In this document: one piece after another, positions 49,001-60,008 of the stretch | Layout: the number at the start of each line of letters is the position of its first letter | How positions within the stretch are numbered: the stretch's first letter is position 1 | DNA from: Ancylostoma caninum | Lineage: Eukaryota; Nematoda; Chromadorea; Rhabditida; Ancylostomatidae | Direction of reading: 5' to 3' | Assembly (NCBI GenBank): GCA_037903475.1 | Contig: JBAJFG010000188.1 | Location: forward strand, 186,001 to 250,000 | Length of the DNA: 64,000 bases | Translations under genes and position numbers: made by a program | Notes under the pieces: model-generated | The model's database searches: none | Told to the model about the DNA's origin: nothing | The model's input: the letters and a program-made list of their open reading frames with translations, nothing else

Positions 49001-51140
49001 TTGGGGTGGCCAGAACGGTGGCGTGCTAGTCTACAATGGCGGACTGGGAATGTTGGAAGGTAATTTCCTCGACGTTATTGGTATTTTTTTACTCTGAAGT
49101 CCATTTTTGTCCCTTCAAAGACTTTCTATACTGTAGTGATTAGAGTAGAGCTTTCAGACAACGAAATTTTTGATAATGCGATGGCTGGTGTTTGGATTAA
49201 GACGGACAGTCATCCTACGCTCCGTAGAAATAAAATTTATGATGGTCGTGATGGCGGTGTGTGTATTTTCAATAATGGCAGGGGTGAGTGCTATTTTGAA
49301 AGTTATCACCTAAAGAACATCTCCGGATTTTCTTCGCGACCGTTGTCATACTGATCAGATCCGGTGTATGGAAGAACTCACTTCCCATGTATGGACATGT
49401 TAAAGTCACATTTTACTCCTTTGCTATAAGGAAATGTAGTACTGTATTCTGCTGGAAATATTTACGCCCACTTCTATAAGGTTCTATTTGTCAGGCCTTC
49501 TTGAAGACAATGATATATACCGTAATGCTCAAGCTGGCGTGTTGATATCAACCGAGTCGAATCCAACTCTCCGGCGTAACCGTATTTTCGAAGGAAAAGC
49601 TGCTGGAGTTGAGATAACGAATGGTGCCTCTGCCACGCTAGAGGCAAACCAACTCTTTCATAACAAATTTGGAGGTTTGTCATGTTGTTGCCTGTAGGCT
49701 TGTTAACGCTCGATCATACGTGAAGGTGCTGAATTCATTTGATTTCCAGGTCTGTGCCTTGCCACTGATGTCAAACCCGTGTTGCGTGACAACAAAATTT
49801 ACGATAATCACAATGCAGTGGAGAGAGCTGTTGGAAGAGGCCAGTGCCTCTTCAAGATCAGCAGCTGCACATCATTCCCAATGCATGACTTTTATCGGTA
49901 TGTTTTTTTTTAAATTTTTATGGAGACTCGTGTATGTTCGCTTGGAAATATTCGAATTCAGGTGTGTGAGCTGTAACACAACTGATCGTAACGCTATTTG
50001 TATCAATTGTATTAAGAATTGTCACCGGGGCCATACAGTCGAGTTTGTTAGACATGATCGGTGAGTGCCGTTTAAATAACGTCATGTATTCTTGTTATTT
50101 CTCGATCCAGGATTTCTCTCTATATGCTCCCGCATGACCCCTGTAGACTTATTCCCCCATTCTGCTTTATTTTTCAACAACTTCCAAGCTGAATTCTGTA
50201 GCGTGGTAGTCTCTGAACCCCAAAAACAACTTGTTGACAAGCATTTGGCGAATAAGTTTTTGATCGCATCTGAAAATTGCTTGCCACGAAGCTTGCCGAC
50301 AAGTTGTTTTCGCCTTCTCTTGCCGACAAGTTCTCGGTCCAAAAGCTCGTTGGCAGGTTGTTTGAGTGCTTTCCTTGCTAACAACTTCTCAGCCTTACAA
50401 AATTGCCGAAAATTCGCTTCGGCCTTCTCTCGAAAGCGGTAGTTGATATTTGTAGAAAACCTAAGTTGGCTGCAAACATTTCCTTCCAAACTGTACCATG
50501 GTAATCATTACGCTACTGTACTCAACAGATTCATTATATATTATGCGGGGGAGGGAACTTGGCTCTCTCTAGTCGACAAACTGGCTGAAGGGTTGTCGGC
50601 AACTTGCTGCAAGTTGTTTTTGGAAGAACTGGTCGGCGACTTGTTTTTTCTCTTCCTTGTTGACAAGTTGTCGGGAGAAAAGGTTGCTGACAACTTGTTT
50701 TTGAATAACATAACGACGTCGAACTTGTCGACGACTTGCTAGTTAAAAGATTGTTTTCAATTTGTTTTCCGACAAAGGTGGGCCGGCAACTTGTTTCTGG
50801 GGTTCCGAATGTTTGTTCCATATGGTGGGTGAAGGTGTTCCTTTGAATAGAGCTGTTATTGTCAATAATCAATCCTGCTATCCATTTCATTGATCCATAA
50901 GAACCATCTGATAAAAAGAGGGAGAGCAGAAGCCATCAGGAGCGGTTTTAATCTGCGGATGTCCATTCTCCTTTGCGGCACTCTGCTCAAATGTCACGAA
51001 ATCAATGTTTTAGATTTTTCTGTGACTGCGGGGCCGGCACATTGGAACATCAGTGCCGCCTACAGACAGAAGTACGCGATAATGACACAGTCTACGACTC
51101 TGCCACGCCCACTGGATCGGACACCCCGAACATGTTGTGA
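37034..51140 (+). CDS. dre-1: DRE-1 / FBXO11 orthologue, F-box SCF ubiquitin-ligase receptor
   Basis: This is a substrate receptor of an SCF (Skp1-Cul1-F-box) E3 ubiquitin ligase. In C. elegans DRE-1 controls developmental timing and targets BLMP-1; human FBXO11 targets BCL6 and others. Coding exons: 37034-37097, 38323-38466, 42468-42714, 43005-43095, 44055-44110, 44282-44363, 44417-44505, 44587-44719, 44790-44887, 44952-45058, 47214-47380, 47463-47564, 47630-47692, 47758-47885, 47949-48091, 48219-48356, 48424-48551, 48639-48761, 48824-48909, 48965-49059, 49158-49283, 49495-49674, 49750-49897, 49962-50060, 51014-51140. All phases agree, giving 987 residues: F-box about 218-262, beta-helix repeats about 335-895, UBR zinc finger about 913-960. 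I chose the first ATG in exon 1; the exon opens at a good acceptor (37004), so trans-splicing or an upstream exon is possible. Confidence 0.93.
39690..39990 (+). promoter_or_regulatory. CpG-rich island in dre-1 intron 2, possible internal promoter
   Basis: This patch is much richer in C, G and CpG than its surroundings. It contains a GCACGTGC E-box palindrome near 39773 and a CA/CG-rich run near 39910-39940, and leads to GATATAAG at 39962 and an ATG at 39985. It may start a shorter dre-1 transcript, but no in-phase donor was confirmed. The call is inferred from composition only. Confidence 0.25.
44055..44719 (+). other. dre-1: F-box exons of dre-1
   Basis: Four small exons. The third and fourth encode [19 protein letters not shown], then [16 protein letters not shown] and [11 protein letters not shown]: the LP start and Trp end of a canonical F-box that binds Skp1. 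The next residues [16 protein letters not shown] match the conserved NPWKESF segment of FBXO11. Confidence 0.95.
44790..49897 (+). other. dre-1: Beta-helix (PbH1/CASH) exons of dre-1
   Basis: Fifteen exons encode successive right-handed beta-helix rungs, the presumed substrate-binding surface. Repeated patterns are easy to see: [24 protein letters not shown] turns, [53 protein letters not shown] and [18 protein letters not shown]. Identity to vertebrate FBXO11 is high throughout. The acceptors at 47462 and 48823 read TTAAG rather than TTTCAG. Intron 10 (45059-47213) is unusually long for this part of the gene. Confidence 0.95.
49962..51140 (+). other. dre-1: UBR-type zinc-finger exons and stop of dre-1
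   Basis: The penultimate exon has [20 protein letters not shown] followed by HRGH, and the last starts with [15 protein letters not shown]: the Cys/His pattern of a UBR box, conserved in FBXO11. The end, [18 protein letters not shown], parallels the vertebrate tail. The intron between them (50061-51013) holds a 591-bp MITE. An AATAAA at 52094 is far from the stop; no closer signal was seen. Confidence 0.93.
50215..50805. mobile_element. 591-bp MITE with GACAAGTTGT repeats, in last dre-1 intron
   Basis: The ends are inverted copies of GAACCCCARAAACAA. The interior is packed with variants of GCCGACAAGTTGT in both directions (for example near 50228, 50296, 50322, 50600, 50670 and 50695). It lies wholly in the intron 50061-51013, so it should not alter the protein. 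The superfamily is unknown. Confidence 0.75.
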
Positions 51141-53000
51141 TCGTTAACGTCCATTATATAAAGCCAGAGAACTACATCATCACTGCCCAGAACGTCGTCT
51201 TTCATCGCCACGATCTCTTCGTAATATATTCTTTGTATGATTTCATTTCTCGATGGCTTAAGCGAAGAAGTTCATTTTTCCTGAAATTTTGTTTCATTTT
51301 TTAAATTGAAGTGCATAATATTGATTCTCGATGTCTGTGATAGACGCTGCAGTTGGACTTGTGAGCCAATGCTTCTATGTCGAGTCCTTTCCCTCAAATG
51401 TGATCATCCAAGTGTCGTCTTCCTCTATTTCACTATCTCTCGGTGGATACTTAGTATACATAGCGCATCTGCGTATGTCCAGCCATAGCTACTTTAAGAT
51501 GAGTTGACTTTACACAGGTTCTACCCCATCTTTCGATCGATTATGCGTTGTGCTTATTGCCGTCAGATTCTACTACTAGTTCTTTCATTCTCCTTCTCTA
51601 TTTCTTCAGTGGTATCCTATTTGCTTGACTTTATAGTTTTTAGCTTACACGCCCATTTCATGCGCTTATTAGCTACATTTTAGGAATTTTTGATGTTCTA
51701 GGTATTACCAGTGCTTTTTTTGGTGCACGCTTTCATGTGTTCACGCGTCTTCGAATGCTTTTACTTTCGTTAGAAATTAAGTTGGTTTTTTTTTTAAATT
51801 TCGGATAGGGCCGCGTCTCATGGAAGTTCCGAAATGTGTTTGTACTATTTTACCCTATTCCTTCCTTATGAGTTTGCATACTGCCTTTTATTGCGTCGTG
51901 CGTCCTTTACATGTTTTATTATCCTCTGTAAGTACTTAGATTTTCTAGTGGATCGGTCACCTTTAGTCTTGAGGAATATGTGCATCGCGATATGTGATTC
52001 CTTTTTTTTTGTTATTCATTTACATGGTTGATGATCGTTGCGAATAACAGCGTTCTGGATTTTTAACGGAAAGTGAGTTTGCTCGTAATATGTAATAAAT
52101 TTAAGATATCATTCATCTTGTGCAGTTCTGCGGTCTCCATCAGTCAGTTCATCCATTGCTCCTTGGTTTAAATCGGTGGCTTTGTTTCAGTTGTAGAAGC
52201 TATCAATCCTTCCATTTTCTTATTTGACTGACGGAATTTTCGGCCTGAAATGAGCACCTTATGGAATCACGGTAAAGTTGTGCTATGCGCATTTTGCTTG
52301 ATTCATTCTATTCCACAGGAAATGTGGGACAGCTCTGGTGTCTATATTATGCTCGTTATGGAAGCAAGGGACCTTCTTTTCATCCCGCGATTGAGCAGCG
52401 TGCGACAGCCACTTTAAGCCTCAATATTCCACCTCACCCTTTACGATATTATATAGAGTTATCTCATGTCCAGAAGCTATGTCATCCAACATTGTGGACT
52501 GGAAATATTGGGTTGGGTAGTGAGCGTGCGGTTTTTCTTTTTTCAACTCACTTTTCTACTGGGATTTGAACTATGTTCGATTGCATATCATAGGTCTTCC
52601 TGAAGCTGTTGCTTTGCTCTTTACGAATATTATAACCGATGTCCCCAATTCATGGTATTTCATTTTCTGTCGCAATGAAATGCGACCCTCCATTTCGACA
52701 AGAGTGTATGTCTCCGACACCAACTGTTCCACTACAATAGTGGAACGAATGCAGATCAAGCTGCTGGAAATGTTAACAGCGTCTAAGTAGAAGCCATTAC
52801 TGTTAAAGGGACAGCGCAAAAGTGGATATCTGCTTTGGAGAGGTCGATCTTGAGCTAGAGGATGCCACCTTCTTTTGTACGCAAAGTTCGTAGAGTTATG
52901 AGACGATTTTTCGCAAGGACATGCTCTAGACGTGAAGAAGTACTGCGGATATTAATTTTCAAAGAAAACTCAAGTCCAACTAGTCCACTTCTCAGACAAA
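51141..53000. other. dre-1 3' flank, no further gene supported
   Basis: It probably includes the 3' UTR. A frame at 52285-52569 (94 codons) is open from a possible acceptor but matches no family I know. An AATAAA lies at 52094-52099. Confidence 0.45.
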
Positions 53001-53765
53001 GGAGCGGGCTGACCGCGGTACCAAAGTGTGCTCCGCTGGCTGACCACGGTACGATCAGATGCGGAACGGGCTGAGCGCGCACAGAAAGTCGGCTTACCGC
53101 GATCCTTAGCCGAAATTTTGGCTGACCACGGTCCTTTGTCGAAAGTTTTGCTTACAGCGGTACTGTCCACGGTCAGCCAATTTCGGCCCGTAGGACCCGC
53201 ACAGTGTACGATGCAACCTTTGTAAACATAGTGACAGTGACAAGTGGATGGTCGTGAAGCGACATTCTTTCTCTGACGATGTTGAAGAGATTAAGAAGAT
53301 TCTCGCATCCATTTTTTGCTGAAGATGTGGAATCCACCCAATTTGCGGGGAGTGGATGCCACTCCTTAGATATTTTTGGAGTCAAGCACTCATTAAGAGA
53401 GCTTTGCCATGAATACTGTGCACTTTATGAACGGCTACACAAGGAAAAACTTTTAAGGACATAATCTGAAGAATGCAAATAAATCCTAGCGATGTTGGCC
53501 TTTCTATCTTTCAAAACTGCTATTTCCAAAGGTTAAAAGAAAGATTTTTCGCCTGATGTTAAATTTGATCGCTAAAATGTCATCGGCGCATCATCAGTAA
53601 CTATCACTGTCGTTGTCAGCACGCCAGGAATCGTTTGGCAGGCTGACCGCGCACCTTTCTTGGGCTGACCGCGCACCGATATCTGGCCGACCGCGCTTAA
53701 TCATTTGGCTGACCGCGGAGTTGGCTACGGTCCGCCAAATACTGGTACCGCGGTCGGCCCGCTCC
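53001..53765. mobile_element. 765-bp element with GGCTGACCGCG repeats
   Basis: The ends GGAGCGGGCTGACCGCGGTA (left) and GGAGCGGGCCGACCGCGGTA (right, read inwards) match at 22 of 23 positions over the full repeat. Variants of GGCTGACCGCG recur near both ends (53008-53175 and 53640-53762). The middle has a 61-codon frame (53279-53464) ending just before an AATAAA at 53478; it is not recognised. It lies between the convergent 3' ends of dre-1 and the transporter gene. Confidence 0.75.
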
Positions 53766-53801
53766 ATCGGTCCGAGTTCGTGAAAATGCATTAAATGCTC
53801 A

Positions 53802-53833
53802 GAAAAACCGCACGAACTTATTGTCCAACCTAA
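53802..53833 (-). repeat. Solo mariner-type terminal repeat
   Basis: On the minus strand it reads TTAGGTTGGACAATAAGTTC then GTGCGGTTTTT, after a TA. This is a different mariner subfamily from the ends at 2300 and 29509. It begins about 45 bp beyond the transporter stop codon, so it probably lies in its 3' UTR. Confidence 0.7.
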
Positions 53834-53876
53834 TAGCATCTAATGTGTGCAAGGAATGAGTTCCGAAGAACATCGG

Positions 53877-56800
53877 TTACGCGTCGAATTTGGTCAGACA
53901 TTTATTTAGCGAATATTGAATCTGCCCACCTCTTAGTAGTCTCTGCTCCGGCCCTGGCATGTGCTCCACCAAATGCTTCCCCTTAGTTTCTGGTAGAAGA
54001 CATTCAAATGCTACTGTGTCAATGACGCACAGGACGGTCATGATGCAGTAGGGCAGAGCTATCCATAGATCCATCTAAAATGGAAGTTTGTGCAGTGCAC
54101 TGTGAAGAGTTGTCATGACCAATACAGATCAGTTGTGGTATGAATTGTGTTAGAGATGATGATCCTAACTGTGCAGGATTCTGCCTTGAGTAATTGCCAT
54201 CGACAGTAAAGATTTGACAGTCACAAATTTTTAACCACATGACATACCTATCAACAACATTAGGCTCAAGACTCACTGAATAAAATACGAATGGCGAGAC
54301 GACTACACCAGCGCGGTTCCATATTTGCAGGAAAGAGTACCCCAAATTTCTAATTGGTGTTGGGAACAGCTCATTTCCGACGATGCCGTCCGCAATGTAA
54401 ATCTGAAAGATTTGCAGCTATCATGGAAGAATTAACACTGCCGATGTCTACTTATCGTAAGAAAGGCTTTGTGCGAAGTCATCGTCTAACTGAAACCACT
54501 TTGTCAGAGTGTCTGAGAGTGGGAGACGAGCGATTTTGATTAGTCTTTGCAGAGTTAGTCTTCTCCACAGAAAGAATCGGCGAAAAGAAGTGGGCAGCTT
54601 CTTCTATATCATTTTAGATTTCGGAAGTCTTCAAAACCCCCGAGAAGGTGGATTGAGAAAAATGAAGTCCCACATGCAAGTTACATAGCTGCCTACATAC
54701 ATAGAACGTTATAACGTAAGTCTTCGCAAAGAGGCTCGATACTACTGCGGCAGGTATATGAAGACGTTCTGCAGTATGAACCGGGAGAAAACCAAAAAGC
54801 TTGAGGGAATGACAAAGTATAATCTACTAATTTAGGATATCTAGAAAGACTAAAATACTGAGTTTATGAAAAAGTTCTGCATCACTTTTTGTTTTCTGAA
54901 ACGCAAAAGCAGCACGGCAAAAGTAGTATGTTCTCGAAGCTTTCAAGTGGACATATGAGTGAAGCTCTATTATAATTGAGTATGAATGCCTCCTCCTAGT
55001 CGAGTCTCACTTCGCTCCATTGTCTTGTATGGTTTCCTGCAAGGATATCCCGCAGGAATTGCGGTCGCCAATATATGTGCTGCGTTTGAAGAGAAAGTTA
55101 TCCACAATCTGACGGTCCTTCGATGGAACCAAGGCTTTGAGTCTGGCGAAATGACGCTTGAAAGTCACCCACGGTCTGGGATGTGCGTCAATCGCTAATA
55201 ACGGCGATTTGCAGAGCACCCTGAAGGCGAGGCCGAATGCCGACACCTGCAAGGACACTGGCGAGGTATATTTTATTGCAATTATGCGATCCTCATCAAG
55301 CTTTATCCGTTTCTCAGTTTGAGCAAAGTTGTCCGGACATGAATACCTCGCATGTTCTGCGCATCTGACAAGTCATGGTGGGTGAGCATCGAATAGTCGC
55401 TGCTTCTTCTGCCACTTGTCAAGGACTTTCTAAATGTGATGGAAGTGGGAGTGGAAGCTTGGTCCTGTTTACGAACAACGCACAGCAGCGCCAATGAATA
55501 CCGTGTCGGAAATCACTTCCAAAACAGTCAAAAGCAGACTCGCTCGAAAGGTAGGTTTTTCTATGCAATGCTTTACGCGTTCCTAAGTAGTTGTATTACA
55601 GTGATGAGCGATCTCTGCGCTACCCAACTTCAGAAGTTGGCAAGTGCCATCTCTGAAAAACGCTCAAAACAAGCAACTTTTCTGCATGATAATGCTCACG
55701 CGCGCATTGCGAACGGACGTCATGCTAAGACTCATAATATCGGTTATGAATTTCTGTCACACCTCTCGTATTCGCTAGTCTTGATCCTGTCGGACTGCCA
55801 CCTTTAGCTGGCCATGAACGACCATCTTCGGAAAATAAGGCTTAACAATTAACGGGACCTCGAAAGTGAGATGTCAAAGTTTTTCGATCCACAGCCTCCG
55901 AAGTTCTGCCAGAAAGGAATAAGGAAGCTGTCCAAAAGATGGACAAAAGTACCACACAGCAATGGTAAGTACGGCTTCAACTCAGACTTCGTTTTAGTGA
56001 AGAAATCCATTTCCAAAGAATTCGTTGTGAGTGTTGCAGAACTTTTCACCAACCCAGTATAATATCCCATCAAGCTGTCATTCTTATCCGGCGCAGAGTT
56101 GAGGACAACCGATTGCCTTGGTGCGGTATTCCGCCATTCTGGATTTTTCGAGAGTTCATACTTTTTTTGACTTTTTTCACCACTTCTTCTCCCGCAGCAG
56201 TCTTTTTTTAACACATTCGCGACAGAGCCGATTTTAAGCATACCACTGTGTGGGACGCGCGCGCTTTTGGACGCTTGGGTCCAGTGCTCGACCGGTCGTG
56301 CACGCGATCCTACGGGGTAGTAATTTTTCCCATCCATGTGGTAGGCTAACTTCTTTCATGAAAATTATGCTTCCCATCATAGTTCTTAAGAATTCTTTCC
56401 CATATTTGGTGTCTATTATTTCGTTATTGCCATGTTTTTTTCTAAAAGTTTATTGATCTTTTAGCTGTTCAAGTTGGAAATACCATTGAAAATGTTCAAG
56501 AAAATGTCTGCTTTGCCCATTGCGTGTATAGAAAACTCGTAGGCCTGTTAGTGCATTACTACACAACAATTAGCTAAATAAGAACGCTTTACCAAGATAG
56601 GACATTGAATAGGGCGTGCTCGACCGGTCGTGCACGTTGTCGCGAACGTGTTAAAGGAAAATTTCGTCACTAAGTTCAACTTGCACCAATCATCATTTCC
56701 ACCTTCTTCTGCTCACTATTTTTGCGAGTTAAGCTTGTTCAGAGGCTTTCGGCACGCCCTGTGATTTTTTAGCATTCTGTAGCTGGTGTGGACAGTGTGG

Positions 56801-59800
56801 TTTACGCATAATTTCTTTCACTGGGGAACATAGTTGTGAAGATGTGAGCGAAAGAGAGAACGCGAAAAAAAGCGCCGTATTCGGAGCGGCCGACGATAAA
56901 TGCAGATCATATGTGAGTATTCACAAATACTCAATTATAGTCGTATTTGGGACGGACTATTACTGCTGTGTGCAGCAGGGCTCTCAGCTTCGTTGACAAA
57001 CGAAGAAAATTCAAGAAAGCTCTTGTGTTTTTTTCTTTCGATGAATGTCATACAAAGACCCAACAACACTAGTTGACGCTATGAAATTTCTGCCCGCAGT
57101 ACAGGAGGAATCGGTTCGCCAATGCACGAGTGTGCTGGCACAGCGCGGGAGTGACGTCATTATTGGTTTTCATAGCGAGGTTGTTCGGATGTATTAAGGG
57201 CAGCCGCGAATCTACCGCGAAAAGAAATCCCAGAGCATGTAGCCCTTCCCATATAGCCACAGTTTCTCAACCAGTGGCGAGACTCATGAACGTTTCCGAA
57301 AACCTACTCGCTCTTCTGAAATGGAAGAGTTTCCGGGAAAAATCAATATGCTCTTTTCGAGGAATATGTCTGTTTACTTTGATAAGCTATTGTTAAGATA
57401 GCAAGTCACATGTATGTATAACATTTGGTAATGGAACTCGTCTAATGCCGAAGCGCGGTTAGCTGAGAACCTTCTCAATCATAGATCATGAATCCTCTCA
57501 CTGGAGGCCTACCTGTGATGTCATCGAGCTTGCTATGAGAACACATACACGTATTTCTTCTTTGAGAACATGGTTGAGATCTGAAAGCTTTTCAGTGTTG
57601 ACACATGACACTTATGACCAGGTGGAGCTTACCAAGAGCGTAGGCAAATATGACCACAGCCAACGATATTATAATAATAAGCAGTCCGGACGTGTGCACA
57701 AATTTCCTGCCGATTCGCTTCCACTTGAGGTCTGCATAACCACATGCCAAATTGCATGCATACCTAAGCAATGTGGAAAATGAAAATTTGTAGCTGTTTT
57801 GCCAATAAGTGAATAAAATAGGAGAAAGACGTGGAAGAGCACTGATACAGTGATCTAAGTAATATGAATTCTTGCTGACAGTTATGCTGAGTGAATGCTC
57901 CAAGAAATATGTGGCTTTGACAGCAAAAGAATGCCGCCTATGGAAATATGTCACCTGTTATCGTTATTTAGAAAAATTCTCAATATCCGTGCAACCAATC
58001 ACACAAGAACCTCCTCTACCAATAAATAGAGTCATGAACAGAAGCATTATCAGTCCTTCAGCGTTGATTTATCTGAATTCTTGCCTCAGAATCGGAATTC
58101 TATCCAAAAGTTAGGTTGATAGTGAAAAACAACACGAAATCAAACGTTGAACCATTGGCCTCCGATCGGTCACTTTCAGGAGTGGAGCGTTTTTTCGTTA
58201 ATATGGGTGGTATTGAATGGCTGCTACTGGCCATTATCTGCTTGACGCTCTCCCCTCCGATATGGCCTGTCGGGTCTTGCTTCAAAACAACGGAAAATTT
58301 GCTTCATGAGCGAACTTACCAATGCAAAACCTTTATTTCTTACCAATGCATCAAATTCCGCAGTATTGCAGTTTTTCCCACCATTACTCCTTTTTTTCTT
58401 ATTTTTTCCCCGTCTTTTTTTAATTTGAGAACTCTCGCCGCACCTCAACAATCCTGTGTAGACGGAGTTGAGATATATCGATCCACTTAATTTTTCCAGG
58501 TTGAAGAGGATGCCGTAGTTGACGATCGAGGTGGAAAAACTAAACAGAAATAAATTCATACTATCACAGATAGTACGTTTCTGGATTAGTAACCTTCAAT
58601 TCGAAGAGGTATCGTGTAATGGCGAACGCAGGGGTGGGGGGCAGCACCCCGAAAATGGGTCGCCAAAATTTCGAAATTACAATACAAATAAAAATCTTGT
58701 GTTAGTTTATCGTTATTATTATTATTGTTTTGATCGTAATTCTTACTAATTATTTATTATTAAAACATTTTAATCAGTTTTATTTTCCGTCTGGGTCCCC
58801 AAAACGGCGACGACCCTACTTTTTCTTCCCCGCCCAACCCCCTCCCCTTCTACCAACCCACTTTCTGCGTCCGCCGCTGGTATCGTGGGAGAACAAAACA
58901 TATCAAAAGAAAGAACAAAGTATGAGTTTTTTCATAATAATGGGCAAAAAAGCAGAAAAAAAACAAAGCGTGAAAATGCATAGTATGCACACTGCCTTGA
59001 AAACATTTCGCTGGGAACGAATACTTTGATGGCTTGGAAACAGTTTTACCTTTCCGTGTTACTCCTAAGTAGTGAACATAAAAAGAACTAATAGTCAGAT
59101 TCGATCATTAGTATATAATTCTACTTTCGCTGGCTTTCTTTGGCCATCACACTGAGTCGGAAGGGGTGGAAGAAGGAAGGAGGATGGGGGGAATCCTACT
59201 ATTAAGATAGACCTTGTTGCTCTTTATAGGGGTGTAGGTATTCAGAAAAAAAGAAAAATGGTGTTAAACGAAAGTCAAATCTTCAAAAACCATCGAGAAA
59301 AACTAGAGGACTGCAGATTGACGCTTTTTTATTGGCTTCAAATAAGAATGCAATGGTTACTGCATCATCCATATTTTTTTTAGATCCCATACATAACCAC
59401 TGTTTTTTTCAGTGGGAAATGCTCGAGATCTGTCATAAATCTAATGAATATAAGATAAGGATATTGTGCTTACTAGCTGAATGCCAGCACCGTAGTTGTA
59501 ATGGCGAGTTTAGGGGAGTAGAACAGATGATGTAGTGAGTACTTTCTCTTCTTCGCATCTGCGCGATGTGCAAGCTAAAAAAAAACACAAAAAATCACCG
59601 AAACCAAGGTAGCCCAGCTTTGTCCTACCTCATATTCTCTCAAGATAACTCCGTCTATTTCTTCAGCGGCGACTTTTCCTCGGCAAAACTTGATTCTCAT
59701 GATGTCTCCCGCTTCGTCTATCTTTCCTCTATGGATCAACCATCGTGGTGACTCGCGTACGAATGCTCTACAGCAGCAGTTTTGTAAAAGGCAACCATAT

Positions 59801-60008
59801 AAGGCAACATACATGGGAGAGAACTCACAAGCAGAACAGTATTCCAGGTACACAGACAATGGCGTTCACCAAGGCGAGCATTCGCCATTCGCTAGTAAGC
59901 CAAGCGAGAAGTGCGATTGGCGGCATGTTTGGCGACCAGGTGATCGCCATGTTTATCCACATTCGGTGCTTCTTCGGGATGTTCTCCATGATGAAAACAT
60001 TTAGGATC
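53877..60008 (-). CDS. SLC22-type organic cation/solute transporter, C-terminal part
   Basis: A member of the major facilitator superfamily, SLC22-like, expected in a cell membrane carrying organic ions. Exons read leftwards: 60008-59829, 59767-59629, 59440-59361, 58539-58444, 57763-57633, 57580-57513, 54402-54277, 54074-53877; all phases agree. Signatures in order: FIMENIPKKHR and the WR helix region; RESPRWLIHRGKIDEA (the family PESPRWL motif); FSTSIVNYGILFN with SIYLNSVYTG; KWKRIGRK (loop motif); a hydrophobic helix; NELFPTPIRNLGYS; and ECLLPETKGK near the end. The exon 59440-59361 fits phase but is shorter than the usual FRT region, so it is less certain. The N-terminal third (helices 1-4 and the large external loop) was not found; a 38-nt exon at 60967-60930 fits phase 2 and may precede. 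The intron 57512-54403 carries a mariner relic and a MITE. Confidence 0.88.
54985..56010 (+). pseudogene. mariner transposase relic, nearly full length
   Basis: Read rightwards, in three frames with several stops. The N-terminus has YGFLQGYPAGIAVANICAAF and VLRWNQGFESGEMTLESHPRSG (helix-turn-helix and linker). Later come TQLQKLASAISEKR, FLHDNAHARIAN (second catalytic aspartate in HDNA), and FDPQPPKFCQKGIRKL with KRWTKV (tail). It is heavily mutated and clearly dead. It lies in the largest intron of the transporter gene, in antisense orientation. Confidence 0.85.
56212..56650. mobile_element. 439-bp TTAA-flanked MITE, piggyBac-like
   Basis: TTAA on both sides (56208-56211 and 56651-56654), with ends CACATTCGCGACA and CACGTTCGCGACA in inverted form, and an inner inverted block CTCGACCGGTCGTGCACG. 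TTAA target sites are the mark of piggyBac. It lies in the transporter intron just after the mariner relic. Confidence 0.7.
56655..57512. other. Intron sequence, nothing recognised
   Basis: Part of the 3.1-kb transporter intron. Open frames on both strands near 57069-57396 have no motif. Confidence 0.4.
58621..58875. mobile_element. 255-bp MITE, Mutator-like, copy 1
   Basis: The ends are GGCGAACGCAG and CTGCGTCCGCC. A 9-bp direct repeat GGTATCGTG lies at 58609-58617 and 58879-58887, the target duplication size of Mutator-like elements. The middle is AT-rich (TTATTATTATTATT). A diverged reversed copy is at 61329-61554. It sits in the transporter intron between the exons ending at 59361 and starting at 58539. 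Confidence 0.7.

Noticed and set aside
52285..52569. 94-codon frame downstream of dre-1
   Set aside because: No homology recognised, no partner exons, and other frames over the same stretch are equally open.
53279..53464. 61-codon frame before an AATAAA
   Set aside because: It lies inside a mobile element and another frame over the first third looks equally coding; not supportable as a gene.
57592..57954. 120-codon minus-strand frame taken as one exon
   Set aside because: Only its last part (57763-57633) fits the transporter family and the neighbouring exon phases; the rest is intron read-through.
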